A DNA stretch of 46,497 nt from a virus. The notes under the pieces are model-generated. The model was not told where the DNA came from and searched no databases. It saw only the letters and a list, made by a program, of their open reading frames with translations. Shown piece by piece: positions 16,101 to 22,786 of the stretch. The position numbers and the translations under genes are program-made. Each line of letters opens with the position of its first letter. Position 1 is the stretch's first letter. Where the stretch lies: positions 1 through 46,497 of the IMG/VR virus record IMGVR_UViG_3300045440_000075. The stretch is one strand, 5' to 3'.

Positions 16101-17279
16101 ATCAGCAGGATCAATGGAAAGATTAGTTGCTTCTTTGTTGGCTTGGATGTCGATGTTATCTGTAGCAATTTGAACTGGGGTCTTAGGCTTTGCCTCAAAT
16201 GGTAGTCCAGCCAGCTTTACAGCACCACCAGCACCCATAAACAACGCTTGAGTAGCTAGAGTAGCAGGGGCTACGTCTTTAGCCGCTTGCATGATGCCAC
16301 CCGGATATTCCGTTGGCGCACCTTTTATCGTTCCCGTTTCAGCGTATTGCTTCGCTGCCATTTCTGGAGCATACTGACCAAGAGCGGTAATAGTCTCTGT
16401 GCCTACTTCCGTTGCAGCACCACCGACAATTGCCGCAGACTTTTCAGCTACCTTGCGAGCTAATGTTTTCTCTACAGCTTTAGTGGATTCTTTCGCTAGT
16501 TGTGTTGCGGCTTCTTTTCCGAAACCGAATACAAACTTGCCTACTCCAAGTGAAACAGCATTACCTACCGCTTCTGGGCCAGCTTCCCACAATGCGCTTT
16601 CTTGTGCTAATGGGAGAAGTTCTTTGTATGCCTTGGCTTTTTCTTCGTCTGTAAGTGGGCTGCCTTTATTTTCTTCTAGTTGTTTAAACGCTCGATACAA
16701 GTAGTCTGCGCCTTGCATTCTGTATGATACCGCTCCAGATGCAAGTCCAGCACCAACTGCACCCCCTGCTGGCCCAGCAACGGCAGTTCCAGCGATTCCA
16801 GCAGGAATAGCAGCAGCAAGAGGAACTGCACTCGCAGAAAGGGATGGCAACGCTTCTCTCAATGCTCCACCCATTACGCCTAGTTCTCCGCTGGCTTTAC
16901 GATCTTCTAGTTCTTTTTGAGTTTGTGCTTGGAATGCTAGATCAGCTTCAATAGCTTCACTTTTTTTAGGCATTGCAGTACCAGATACTAACTTCTGGTA
17001 TTGGGCGGGGATTCCAGTTGCTAATGCTTCTGGTATCCTTCCAATCACACCAATGGCATCTTCCAAGTCCATTGCGGTGCTTTGTAGGAAGTCACCAACC
17101 TTATCAGTGGTTGATCTAGGTTGCTGAGTGGAAAAATGGGAAGCTATTTCATCAAGTGAATACCCTTCTGATTTTGCATCATTGAACTTTGGGTCAGCTT
17201 GACTTGCAAAACCAAATATTTCATCATCAGAATATCCAGCATCTCTAGCTTCCTTTAGCTTGTCTGCTGTGAAGATCAT
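10113..17279 (-). CDS. giant virion-associated (large polyvalent-type) protein
   Basis: This 2388-residue protein is the largest in the window and the last gene of the virion operon. Two N-terminal repeats of the type ARDAGYSDDEI / AKSEGYSLDEI (residues 11-50) are common at the start of large phage internal or ejected proteins. A hydrophobic Ala/Gly stretch follows (about 145-190), then a Pro/Thr/Val/Ala linker (about 450-650), long helical regions, and near 2080-2120 an LPD38-like segment (FPLIVARVANVAYGYTPITL). Such proteins sit in podovirus heads and are ejected into the host. I see no certain enzyme motif. Its start shares a TAATG with the upstream stop. Three dispersed palindromes lie inside and each encodes (L/V)SETI. 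Confidence 0.6.
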   Translation of the reverse strand: MIFTADKLKEARDAGYSDDEIFGFASQADPKFNDAKSEGYSLDEIASHFSTQQPRSTTDKVGDFLQSTAMDLEDAIGVIGRIPEALATGIPAQYQKLVSGTAMPKKSEAIEADLAFQAQTQKELEDRKASGELGVMGGALREALPSLSASAVPLAAAIPAGIAGTAVAGPAGGAVGAGLASGAVSYRMQGADYLYRAFKQLEENKGSPLTDEEKAKAYKELLPLAQESALWEAGPEAVGNAVSLGVGKFVFGFGKEAATQLAKESTKAVEKTLARKVAEKSAAIVGGAATEVGTETITALGQYAPEMAAKQYAETGTIKGAPTEYPGGIMQAAKDVAPATLATQALFMGAGGAVKLAGLPFEAKPKTPVQIATDNIDIQANKEATNLSIDPADEVGKGLSETINSIQSNLVNKKEVYSVLEATDPAARTLKLEIQDDENRLTLMQAELNKRAGVEVTQEEKAKVEEAKKAATPEVALPVTEVAAPVTPTPTEVTPTEVAVAEAATPVVNQEFKDELEMSGVAYDGDTRYSVQQSSNGTFRAERIVNGKKEDIQIGLPDIETAQNVILNSVGKEVPAIVAETPTPAAQEAPQQKPSGMSVEESKAYLEERNKSTIFGYPTEDIMAKQQGKQVGRTISAPVAETPAVTEAPAAEVAPASWIAPEQKLTPQESRALQVANLRGTEKRTGNITFVPEKLMTPQRLQSLRTEKESSSPLKDFPRGGKFIEIKMMADVTGDPYAKGWAIIDRRKEIASQPQLKEVKQITESERRVNASNWQKTIVDPKDWIVGYDIVRSDTDNLIQAINDGKVSLERTIEIIDDALNNNAITQGYANTAKDRIQKAFPTPAVSETITKPKLGEKGGILIPTKEDFIQAGQNIYEKGMEFGAWAKQMIQQFGDVVREFLGDVWQAVSGAPAKLNELMGYLPGRGEAGSLTVGDDGKLERYTDKGTIVGLAIRQEKDTPKGILSETIKIIKQRVFDGDSTPSESVTKKAWGLIERLQVTNENSAENAEAINQLTRETMQEVSAPEGSTDAEEKAFESIKQTVGAAKLRNELFQYAIKLAGQGDNSMLNYLLNNDLNLVGTSVKTASDLGRFLGSLQGLKSWIVQANEAEQSGFIELAAQRFFDTKTPTQDQIDKVKSILTAVTETKVNEEEAILDELTTKGNKVGVDLVDKLNEQIEKSTKPEIKDPFVAAITAMLRMGGTFVYTKTKNKIKAAVEKTIKSGITNYRSKLIEGAADGLETGFWKTLSNQENKPGPLGELDNAQNRELGSIVKNALISLGLKGTPPNTKMSIYEQVASILGEKPLSQDKTKSADERIRQEIESKRQSELESTEDEDAQNAIDLKYDKIELAWDQAMSRQLDMPISDTLLRRLIFNELKEGKTNLAGLAELMNNDPTVGTSRQNMIVSAIINKIAGVTFEGQNPANYSLFREYLSNNLESMVQEKQMEKKVVKVKEKVEANQAEREIDKLARIQSDTPNFPTSEKIANPVRDAVRNALKLVLNPMFDPKAAAEIMNNWKKSFAAELQTLGVDEATALTLTDIVGRQIELDSISKNLQTITNAVEKGALNNVIDAIKNTPLAEQQKPNWRHDVMFDYLRNAGLTKEQAGRIAKLMDDALQKRFSQAQEQAATSIAEKLLKGIKPESNRGFVALIQAIRSQALNPGSNVAKEFGNIMGWKGFTSEQIKTLNELDSKINDETITEAERAVALEGIKKIIDKIALPTRVRDSLSAFYIGNALGRFTVATVQVIDPIIFSMWDAAVASARNVTSPSQVMQIWGNFGSSLINAAKEFAFSFKNDVTRSGRLVDYLETQDRKLKRLRDDADNLWRNGQYKQAIKKYLFSYPEITSRVLKALDDASFSLLQQNALNQYMISAMNMAKIPKKDQLGALRMIAQARQMDIANMMSDGISKNDATIYANERMKAEISRIMSGLNLNSSEIIDSAINDSLARIGKTRFKEQFSGEAEFKDEGTLSFPFLKIYEKISQAISTEKGTQGEVMRIFQRILVGFPLIVARVANVAYGYTPITLYRHIFKGRYPLTYGTAIQRRKRLVEQLTGFAVLAPLFFLRSMSFDDDEEKPVRIVFTGFGPVRSKDPEAYNQWNKKHNPGSLEIFIGGKRYGLDSKSAGPLKPMIEILGAIDDWQIRKHQDNVKIKKSDLTNAQENAGLLSTLSQIAGSFALTAARRGPATGLMQGLIDFRRYPDDPIAAIAQEASFSLMPFVPVVGYGATKNFSDFLSDPIDTRTKEGAILNNIPIVGPMFGKPAINSFGQPLGDVQISEKIKKSIGIPVTVVSVGTEDEQKLTKITLKNGDGPQPLNRGEFDKKLGSPLTDEEWRTATETYARENRKAVLSDYKFLNDLDPEDYRKAISTISSSSKNEALFKIDDQRKK
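14372..14387. promoter_or_regulatory. dispersed palindrome, copy 5 (inside giant gene)
   Basis: TTATCGTTTCCGATAA lies inside the giant gene and is read there as L-S-E-T-I near residue 964. Confidence 0.85.
14729..14744. promoter_or_regulatory. dispersed palindrome, copy 6 (inside giant gene)
   Basis: TTATCGTTTCCGATAC has one end mismatch to the consensus. It encodes V-S-E-T-I near residue 845, 357 bp from copy 5. Confidence 0.8.
16070..16085. promoter_or_regulatory. dispersed palindrome, copy 7 (inside giant gene)
   Basis: TTATCGTTTCCGATAA lies inside the giant gene and encodes L-S-E-T-I near residue 399. A further degenerate half-copy (TTATCGTTCCCGTTTC) is at 16324. Confidence 0.85.
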
Positions 17280-18664
17280 TAGTTTCCAAATATATCAGCG
17301 ATTGGTCTGCGTTGTCCAGTTTTTTTAGAAGTAGTTGCTTCCACTTTTTTGATAGGTTGATCAACACGAATAAACCTAGCTTTGTTAATTTGTGCAGCAG
17401 TAGTTTGATTTCTAAGAATAAACATATTTCTGAATTGATCATCTGTTAATTCTGTGTTGCCACCATCTACACCTTGTATAGACGCTAGATTGCGTTTTAC
17501 AACTCGTTTATCATTAAGTACAGCACCTTCTTCTCTTGTCAGGGGTCTTTCCTCTTGAGTTAGATTTACTTTAAGAATATCTCCACCAGCACCTCCAATT
17601 AAGTCCCTCAGTTTAGGATCAGCACTTACCGATGAACTTGCACCCTGCCAGTCCTGTAACCACTTTAATGCGTTTTGTGCCTCTGGTTTATTTTGTGCTT
17701 CCGGCTTTAGGCTATATGATATTTCACCATCCTTGTTTAAGTTGGCGCCTGCGTTAATCCACTTTTCAAATTCTTTTGGCATCTCTACCGCAACAACTCC
17801 CGGAACACCAATAGTTGTATCTGGATTAACAGGAATAACTGCTTTATTTTTAGATGATTGACTTACAAATTTATTAGCACTATCTTGATCTGGGAATAGA
17901 ATGGATTGATTGTCCATTACAGTCGCTCTTTCCACTACATCAAGATTTTCAAATCTTTGAGAGAACTTCTGAGCCTTTGCAAGAATGGTTTTTGGAGGCA
18001 GATATTCTGCTGCTGGTTGTTGTGGTTGCGCTGGTTGTGGTTGGATTGGGCCTTGAGATAATGGTTGCATTTCTGCTGGAGGGGCATTTAAATCAGGTTG
18101 TGGCAATTCACCCTCGATTGGCGCATTGCCTCCCATCACTGGCATTCCTTGAGGTTGACCAGCAGCGGAGGCTTGATCTACTGCAACTGGAGTACCTTGA
18201 TTGTACGCTATATTTTGAGCATCCGCAGGTGGATTATTCAAATTAACCAGCGTTTGATTAACGTCTGGAGCAACCCTTGCTTCACCACCATACCTTTGAC
18301 CATACATTGCCTCAGTAACTCTTAGACGCTCTTTATTTAGGTAATCATCAGCATATTGTTTTGATAATACTGTCATTTGTTTATTCATGTTTTGAATAAA
18401 TGGATTAGTTGATGATCCGTATTCAAGTTGAGCATCTATTAGATCACCATAGCCTTCACTTAAATTACCTTTCCCAATCTTATCAAACGCATTTTTATAT
18501 GTCGTTTGCATTACAGGAAGAACCGCATTTGCTTGATTTTGATATTCTTTAGTTGCTAATGATTGTCCTACTTGTTGCCCTAGTTGCGCAATATTTTCAG
18601 ATAAAACAGACCAGTTTTTTGACTGCTGCTGTGATCCCAGCATAATTTGTTCAGCGATAGTCAT
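17279..18664 (-). CDS. Gln/Pro-rich virion-associated protein
   Basis: This 461-residue protein begins MTIAEQIMLGSQQQSKNWSV. It has a helical N-terminal part (to about 145), a low-complexity Pro/Gln segment (about 165-225, with PIQPQPAQPQQPAAEY), and a C-terminal part ending KKTGQRRPIADIFGN. No family is recognised. It lies between the ejection-type and giant proteins, and its stop overlaps the giant gene's ATG (TAATG). This suggests it is an internal or ejected virion component made together with them. Confidence 0.5.
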   Translation of the reverse strand: MTIAEQIMLGSQQQSKNWSVLSENIAQLGQQVGQSLATKEYQNQANAVLPVMQTTYKNAFDKIGKGNLSEGYGDLIDAQLEYGSSTNPFIQNMNKQMTVLSKQYADDYLNKERLRVTEAMYGQRYGGEARVAPDVNQTLVNLNNPPADAQNIAYNQGTPVAVDQASAAGQPQGMPVMGGNAPIEGELPQPDLNAPPAEMQPLSQGPIQPQPAQPQQPAAEYLPPKTILAKAQKFSQRFENLDVVERATVMDNQSILFPDQDSANKFVSQSSKNKAVIPVNPDTTIGVPGVVAVEMPKEFEKWINAGANLNKDGEISYSLKPEAQNKPEAQNALKWLQDWQGASSSVSADPKLRDLIGGAGGDILKVNLTQEERPLTREEGAVLNDKRVVKRNLASIQGVDGGNTELTDDQFRNMFILRNQTTAAQINKARFIRVDQPIKKVEATTSKKTGQRRPIADIFGN

Positions 18665-18700
18665 AATATTTTATTTTGTTCTCTTCAATTTAGTACTTGT

Positions 18701-20536
18701 TTATATTAAACTCTTAGCTGCTCTTGTGTAATATACGCCTCCAGAATCTGTCATTTGTGGAACATATTGCTGATTGTTATATCCAGTAATTGAACCTGCA
18801 TTTTTAGCAGTAGCGTATTGGTTGTATGCTCCATACCCAGCATTTCCAACTGACGTAAGACCTTGACCAATGCTTGACAACAATTGCGCATTAGATTGGC
18901 TTGCTGCAAGATTATTAGAAATTGTGCTTGTTCTTGCTTGGTAGGTTCCTTGCGCTGCTCCAGTTGATGCCCCGTATTGTGCCATCGCTAGATTTGCTAA
19001 TATATTCTGCTGTTCTAATTGGGCTGCAATTTCGGCCTTTCGTTTGTCAATATCTTGACCTCTGCCAGCTAATCCGATGCTCATTATTTGAGGGGCATTC
19101 TGAAGGAATCCTTGCGAAAGACTTTGCCATGCCATGTTGGTTGCTTGCATTCCCCTAGCTGCTTCTCCAATATTTGCAGACGCTGCCCCTGCTGCGCCAA
19201 TTCCTTGTGCTATATTTTGTAATCCTGCACCTATATTTTGATACCCTTGTGATTCCGCTAAATATCCTTGAGCTATATTTTGTAACCCTGCTCCTCCAGC
19301 TTGAAGACCTTGCGCTGCGGCTTGATACCCTTGACCACCAGCTAAATAACCTTGCCCTCCAGCTTGATAACCTTGAGCAATATTTTGGAGTCCAGTTCCA
19401 ATATTTTGATATGATTGCGCTCCTCCTAAAATCCCTCTTCCCGCGCTTTCTATTCCTTGACCAACATTTACTTGACCAGCCGCAAGTCGAGATGTTTGGT
19501 CACTGATATTGCTTATCGCGCTTAATCCATATCTTTGCCTTTCTTCTGCTGCTTGGGCTAGATTTTCAGAAAGCATTCCTTGAGGAACTTGAAACCCTGA
19601 CGTTCTTCCTGCTGCTGCTGGATTATATCCTGCACCGCCAAATTCAGCTATTGCTCTTGTGATTTGTCGTTTTGTTACATCAGGTAAATCACCAAGTAAA
19701 TATTTTCCTGCAACATCTCTTGCTTGTTGTAATTGTGGAAGTTGTTGCTTTAACAGTTCACCAGCAGTGGCGTACTGTTTCTGAGATAAATTAAAAAGTT
19801 GATTTGCTTGTGCAATCTGCTCTTCAGACCTAAGGAATTTTTGTTCAGATGCTTTAAGTTGCTCGTCCGATTTCTTTATCTGTTCATCCGATTTTTTGAT
19901 TTGTTCTTCGGATTTTACTATTCTTTCTTCAGCTTTAAATATTCTTTCTTCAGCTTTTTTAAGCTGTTCATCGGACATTTTTAGCTTTTCTTCCGATGAG
20001 ATAATAGTTTTTCCAGCTTGGTCAAGTAGCGGGTATGCTTTTTGGACTTCTTTATATTGGTCATCAAGTTTGGTTTCCCATTTCTTAATGTCTTCCATTG
20101 CTTTTGCCCTAGCATCCCTTGCCCCCGGAACTATAGTTTCTAATTGACTTAGCGTATTTGTAGTCAATAGATTTGCTGCTTTAATGCCTTCTAAAACCGC
20201 ACTTGCTCTGGCTGGTGACTTAATTGTAGGAAGTCCAGTTTTTTTATTATAAATTATTTTTCCATTCTTGTCTGTTTTATAAACATCTGGTGTTCCTAAA
20301 AGAGTAAAGTTTGGTATTTTAATTGATGTATCAATACTAGAAACAGACGCAGAGATAGCTGCGACATTTGCATTGTAAAGAGCGGTTGCTGCCTCTAAAT
20401 CTTTCTGGTACGTTTTACTTACTTTTCCACCTGCCGCTGCTGCTTTCTTGCTTGCATCAGCGGACATTGCCGATGATGTTATTGATGCTGCAGTGCCTAA
20501 TGCTGCTATTCCAACTGCTGCTATTCCAAGTCCCAT
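18701..20536 (-). CDS. putative ejection/internal virion protein with coiled coil and Gly-Gln repeats
   Basis: This 611-residue protein has a hydrophobic Ala-rich N-terminus (MGLGIAAVGIAALGTAASIT) as seen in phage ejection proteins. A long coiled coil of seven-residue repeats (KKSDEQI/KKAEERI-like) follows at about residues 185-260, then a Gly/Gln/Ala block of seven-residue repeats (GLQNIAQGYQAGGQGY) at about 365-450. It probably forms part of the internal core or the ejected channel. It has one of the few clear Shine-Dalgarno sequences here: AAGGAGG, 8 bases before the ATG, within the end of the upstream gene. High expression would fit a multicopy virion protein. Confidence 0.5.
   Translation of the reverse strand: MGLGIAAVGIAALGTAASITSSAMSADASKKAAAAGGKVSKTYQKDLEAATALYNANVAAISASVSSIDTSIKIPNFTLLGTPDVYKTDKNGKIIYNKKTGLPTIKSPARASAVLEGIKAANLLTTNTLSQLETIVPGARDARAKAMEDIKKWETKLDDQYKEVQKAYPLLDQAGKTIISSEEKLKMSDEQLKKAEERIFKAEERIVKSEEQIKKSDEQIKKSDEQLKASEQKFLRSEEQIAQANQLFNLSQKQYATAGELLKQQLPQLQQARDVAGKYLLGDLPDVTKRQITRAIAEFGGAGYNPAAAGRTSGFQVPQGMLSENLAQAAEERQRYGLSAISNISDQTSRLAAGQVNVGQGIESAGRGILGGAQSYQNIGTGLQNIAQGYQAGGQGYLAGGQGYQAAAQGLQAGGAGLQNIAQGYLAESQGYQNIGAGLQNIAQGIGAAGAASANIGEAARGMQATNMAWQSLSQGFLQNAPQIMSIGLAGRGQDIDKRKAEIAAQLEQQNILANLAMAQYGASTGAAQGTYQARTSTISNNLAASQSNAQLLSSIGQGLTSVGNAGYGAYNQYATAKNAGSITGYNNQQYVPQMTDSGGVYYTRAAKSLI
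19190..19440 (-). repeat. DNA repeats encoding seven-residue Gly/Gln units
   Basis: This region is made of degenerate 21-bp units that encode GLQNIAQ / GYQAGGQ / GYLAGGQ-like heptads in the putative ejection protein. The repeat is at both DNA and protein level, so copy number may vary. Confidence 0.7.
19800..19990 (-). repeat. DNA repeats encoding coiled-coil heptads
   Basis: Degenerate 21-bp units rich in GAAGA/AAATC steps encode repeating SDEQIKK / AEERIFK heptads in the putative ejection protein. Confidence 0.65.
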
Positions 20537-20537
20537 A

Positions 20538-21077
20538 TTATTTAGCCTCCTTATTTAAGTATATGTCCAACCATGCTGATAGCCTTGCATTTATGAAAAA
20601 ATATACAGAAGCATCGCTAGGTATATTATGTATAATTGCAGTCGCTGCTGTATAACAAGCTGGATTCGGGTATAACATTTTCCCTGTACCATGAATGTAC
20701 TTAGTTATTTTTTCAATAATAAAATGTATTTCTGGAAAGTTTTTCTCAATATGTTTTGCAACGCCATCCCACGTTGGGTCTGGTTTTCCTTTTGTAAAAC
20801 TCGTTCCCCATCCCGGTATTTTAATTCCAGCTTCCATATATGCTTTACATAATTCAATTGGATCAGAAGATGACAATACCTCTACTGCATACTTCGTTGG
20901 CCCATGTGGGCCACCAAGTGTAGATAGTGCGCCAATTACAGAACCAAGAAAACTTCCGCTTCCTTGGCCTGATATTTTAACGGCAATAGATGAAGGATTA
21001 TTTCTAAAGGATGACTTATAGTGAGCTTTATTTAGAAGTCCAACTAGCTTTTCTTTGTTTTTCTTTTCGTTAATCAT
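20538..21077 (-). CDS. citrate synthase-fold protein lacking catalytic residues
   Basis: This 179-residue protein resembles the catalytic half of citrate synthase. LSTLGGPHGPTKYAVEVL (51-68) matches the GPxHGGANEAVLxML helix with its His (H58). KIPGWGTSFTKGKPDP (86-101) matches the GFGHRVYKxxDPR segment, but the catalytic His is T92. KMLYPNPACYTAA (133-145) matches KxLYPNVDFYSG, but the catalytic Asp is A140. FINARLSAWLDI (161-172) matches the FAxARxxGWxAH helix. Condensing activity is therefore unlikely; it may bind CoA or act structurally. It overlaps the sulfotransferase gene (ATGA) and sits inside the virion operon. Similarity is judged by eye. Confidence 0.6.
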   Translation of the reverse strand: MINEKKNKEKLVGLLNKAHYKSSFRNNPSSIAVKISGQGSGSFLGSVIGALSTLGGPHGPTKYAVEVLSSSDPIELCKAYMEAGIKIPGWGTSFTKGKPDPTWDGVAKHIEKNFPEIHFIIEKITKYIHGTGKMLYPNPACYTAATAIIHNIPSDASVYFFINARLSAWLDIYLNKEAK

Positions 21078-21613
21078 AATCCGTAGTTATTTAATACTTT
21101 GTTACGATCAAGTGAGGATGTAAATCCAATAAGGTTATTAAATTTAATATTGTAATCTTTTACTTTTTTATAAATTTCTTGATTAAACTTTAACCCTCCA
21201 GACAAATAAGAATACATTTCTTCAATCCTTAAATCAATGTCTTCGTATCTTACAGTTAAAGTTCCTTCGTCCATTGATGCCTTCTCAAGTAGCTCGCTTT
21301 GCTTTTTTAGCATTTCATCAACCCCAGTTATTCCTATTTTAGACAATGATTTTATCACGTCATTCACGTTTCTTTTTATAACAAGAACTCTAGGGTTAAG
21401 TTTATCCTTTAATTCTTTTAGTCGGAATACTTGTGCTGTATCACAGCTACCAATCCCTTCTGTTTTTATTTTGCTAATAGCATCTTCAAATGAATCTGAT
21501 TTGGCTATAAGTTCATGCTCGCATGGAAGTCCAGCTAGTGTTAGATATAGTGATAACCAAGCTGTTCTACTTCTAGGAAACGATAAAACAATAAAATTTC
21601 TTTTATTTTTCAT
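21074..21613 (-). CDS. short P-loop sulfotransferase-like protein
   Basis: This 179-residue protein has the sulfotransferase signature. NFIVLSFPRSRTAWLSLYL (6-24) is the 5'-phosphosulfate-binding loop (usual PRSGTTWL), and RVLVIKRNVNDVIKSLS (75-91) is the 3'-phosphate-binding motif with Arg 81 and Ser 89. Such enzymes move sulfate from PAPS to a sugar, protein or small molecule. The protein is shorter than most (about 250-300 residues). It sits between a tail protein and the citrate-synthase-like gene with ATGA overlaps on both sides, so it is made with virion proteins and might modify one of them or a host glycan. The P-loop codons hold a 14/16 match to the dispersed palindrome (21571-21586). 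Confidence 0.65.
   Translation of the reverse strand: MKNKRNFIVLSFPRSRTAWLSLYLTLAGLPCEHELIAKSDSFEDAISKIKTEGIGSCDTAQVFRLKELKDKLNPRVLVIKRNVNDVIKSLSKIGITGVDEMLKKQSELLEKASMDEGTLTVRYEDIDLRIEEMYSYLSGGLKFNQEIYKKVKDYNIKFNNLIGFTSSLDRNKVLNNYGL
21571..21586. promoter_or_regulatory. degenerate dispersed palindrome (14/16)
   Basis: TTCTAGGAAACGATAA differs from the consensus at two bases of one arm. It lies within the codons for L-S-F-P-R of the sulfotransferase P-loop, where a perfect site would change the Arg. Confidence 0.45.
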
Positions 21614-22572
21614 CGGTATAGAAAGTAGTCATTCGGTGATGGTGATAGCAAGTCAGAACCAATTAGGTTTTCTGCTCTACTATAATTGGCAAATCGAATT
21701 GGCCCTGCCGTTGGAATCTCTGTGTTTTCCATTTCCTTTTCTTGCTCTTGGACTGCCAACGAAAGGTTCTGCAAGTACTCTTGCGCCTTCCTGTTTTCGC
21801 GGGAGTTCAATGCAAGGATGGCATAGATCATCGCATCCGGGGTAAACTCTAAAAGTTCTTTAGGATCGGTTAGATCAAAGTATTTTTTAGATGCGTAAAG
21901 CGTAATGCACTCGCACGTTCTTGGGGCCGTAAACCTACGGAATGTAGGGTGAGCATCACTTGGTTGGTAAATCGCTATTAGCGTCCTAGCTTCAAGGTAA
22001 GTGTCGTATGCATATACGCGAATCCTTCCTTTAGTTACTGGCTTTGTTACTGCCCTAATTCCTTTTACAAAGAGTCCAGAATTAGTTAGAGTTGGTGGAA
22101 TCTCTGCCGTTACTTTGACTTTATGATAAGTATCATATTCGTCTTGCGCTTCAAACATTAACTCTACCCCTGCGTCTTCTGGCTCTTCCACCATCACTCC
22201 AATTTGATATGGGCGTGAAGTATAATCTCTGAATAATACATGAAGACCACCCACTTCTGTGATACCTCTGTGGCAGGATTGCTCTGGTCGAAGTGCAAGC
22301 GCATTGGTTGCGTTAAACCACTCGTCAGATAGTGATGCCGCTTCATCCCCAATCCATGCAAGTTTGATTTGCTCATAACGAGACGGAAGCGTGAAGCATT
22401 TATCTACACAACAAATCTGAACGTACTCTTCTTGAGTCGTCCATGCTCGTTTATTCCATAGTAGTCTTCGTGCTTGGTTTACTGCCTTGACTCCACGCTC
22501 GTATGAACAAGTGCCTGAGTCACCGACAAAACCCTTCACTAGCTCTACCATCTCTTCGAGGGTATCAGCCAT
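21610..22572 (-). CDS. putative tail/connector structural protein
   Basis: This 320-residue protein starts with a helical domain (MADTLEEMVELVKGFVGDSG..., AVNQARRLLWNKRAW). A mixed beta region and a helical C-terminal part (DAMIYAILALNSRENRKAQEYLQNL) follow. The layout resembles the tail tubular A / head-tail adaptor proteins of podoviruses, which connect the portal to the nozzle. Its neighbour at 23290 looks like a nozzle protein. No diagnostic motif is visible. A copy of the dispersed palindrome ends 5 bases before its ATG. Confidence 0.45.
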   Translation of the reverse strand: MADTLEEMVELVKGFVGDSGTCSYERGVKAVNQARRLLWNKRAWTTQEEYVQICCVDKCFTLPSRYEQIKLAWIGDEAASLSDEWFNATNALALRPEQSCHRGITEVGGLHVLFRDYTSRPYQIGVMVEEPEDAGVELMFEAQDEYDTYHKVKVTAEIPPTLTNSGLFVKGIRAVTKPVTKGRIRVYAYDTYLEARTLIAIYQPSDAHPTFRRFTAPRTCECITLYASKKYFDLTDPKELLEFTPDAMIYAILALNSRENRKAQEYLQNLSLAVQEQEKEMENTEIPTAGPIRFANYSRAENLIGSDLLSPSPNDYFLYR

Positions 22573-22577
22573 AGGGA

Positions 22578-22593
22578 TTATCGTTACCGATAA
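22578..22593. promoter_or_regulatory. dispersed palindrome, copy 8
   Basis: TTATCGTTACCGATAA fills the gap between the stop at 22594-22596 and the ATG at 22572, leaving 5 bases before the start codon. It could act as DNA operator or as an RNA hairpin over the ribosome-binding region. Confidence 0.85.
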
Positions 22594-22758
22594 TTATTTT
22601 CCACCAACTGGTTTTCCAGATTTTGGGAGTGGTGCGCTGGAGTATGGGTTCTTACCAGAGTTAGGTGGATTAGAATTACCCATTGGTGTTCCGATTTTGC
22701 CACGGGTTGGTGCGCCACCGCTAATGAGTTTTGGGTCTGTTCCGTTTAGTACTGTCAT
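22594..22758 (-). CDS. small Gly/Pro/Asn-rich protein, 54 aa
   Basis: A 54-residue low-complexity protein, MTVLNGTDPKLISGGAPTRG..., ends SGKPVGGK. It is rich in Gly, Pro, Ser and Lys, with no hydrophobic segment. The start is taken at 22758; a longer frame to 22818 runs into the previous gene and looks non-coding. It lies among tail genes, so a small virion or chaperone-like role is possible. Family unknown. Confidence 0.5.
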   Translation of the reverse strand: MTVLNGTDPKLISGGAPTRGKIGTPMGNSNPPNSGKNPYSSAPLPKSGKPVGGK

Positions 22759-22786
22759 AGTATTAGTTTTCTTTATGGCTTTTTGA

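Noticed and set aside
16324-16339. TTATCGTTCCCGTTTC as a further palindrome copy
   Set aside because: Only one arm is intact (about 12/16 matches), so it is not counted as a site.
21237-21845. 202-codon + strand frame over the sulfotransferase and tail genes
   Set aside because: Antisense to two well-supported, overlapping genes and with low-complexity Ser/Phe content.
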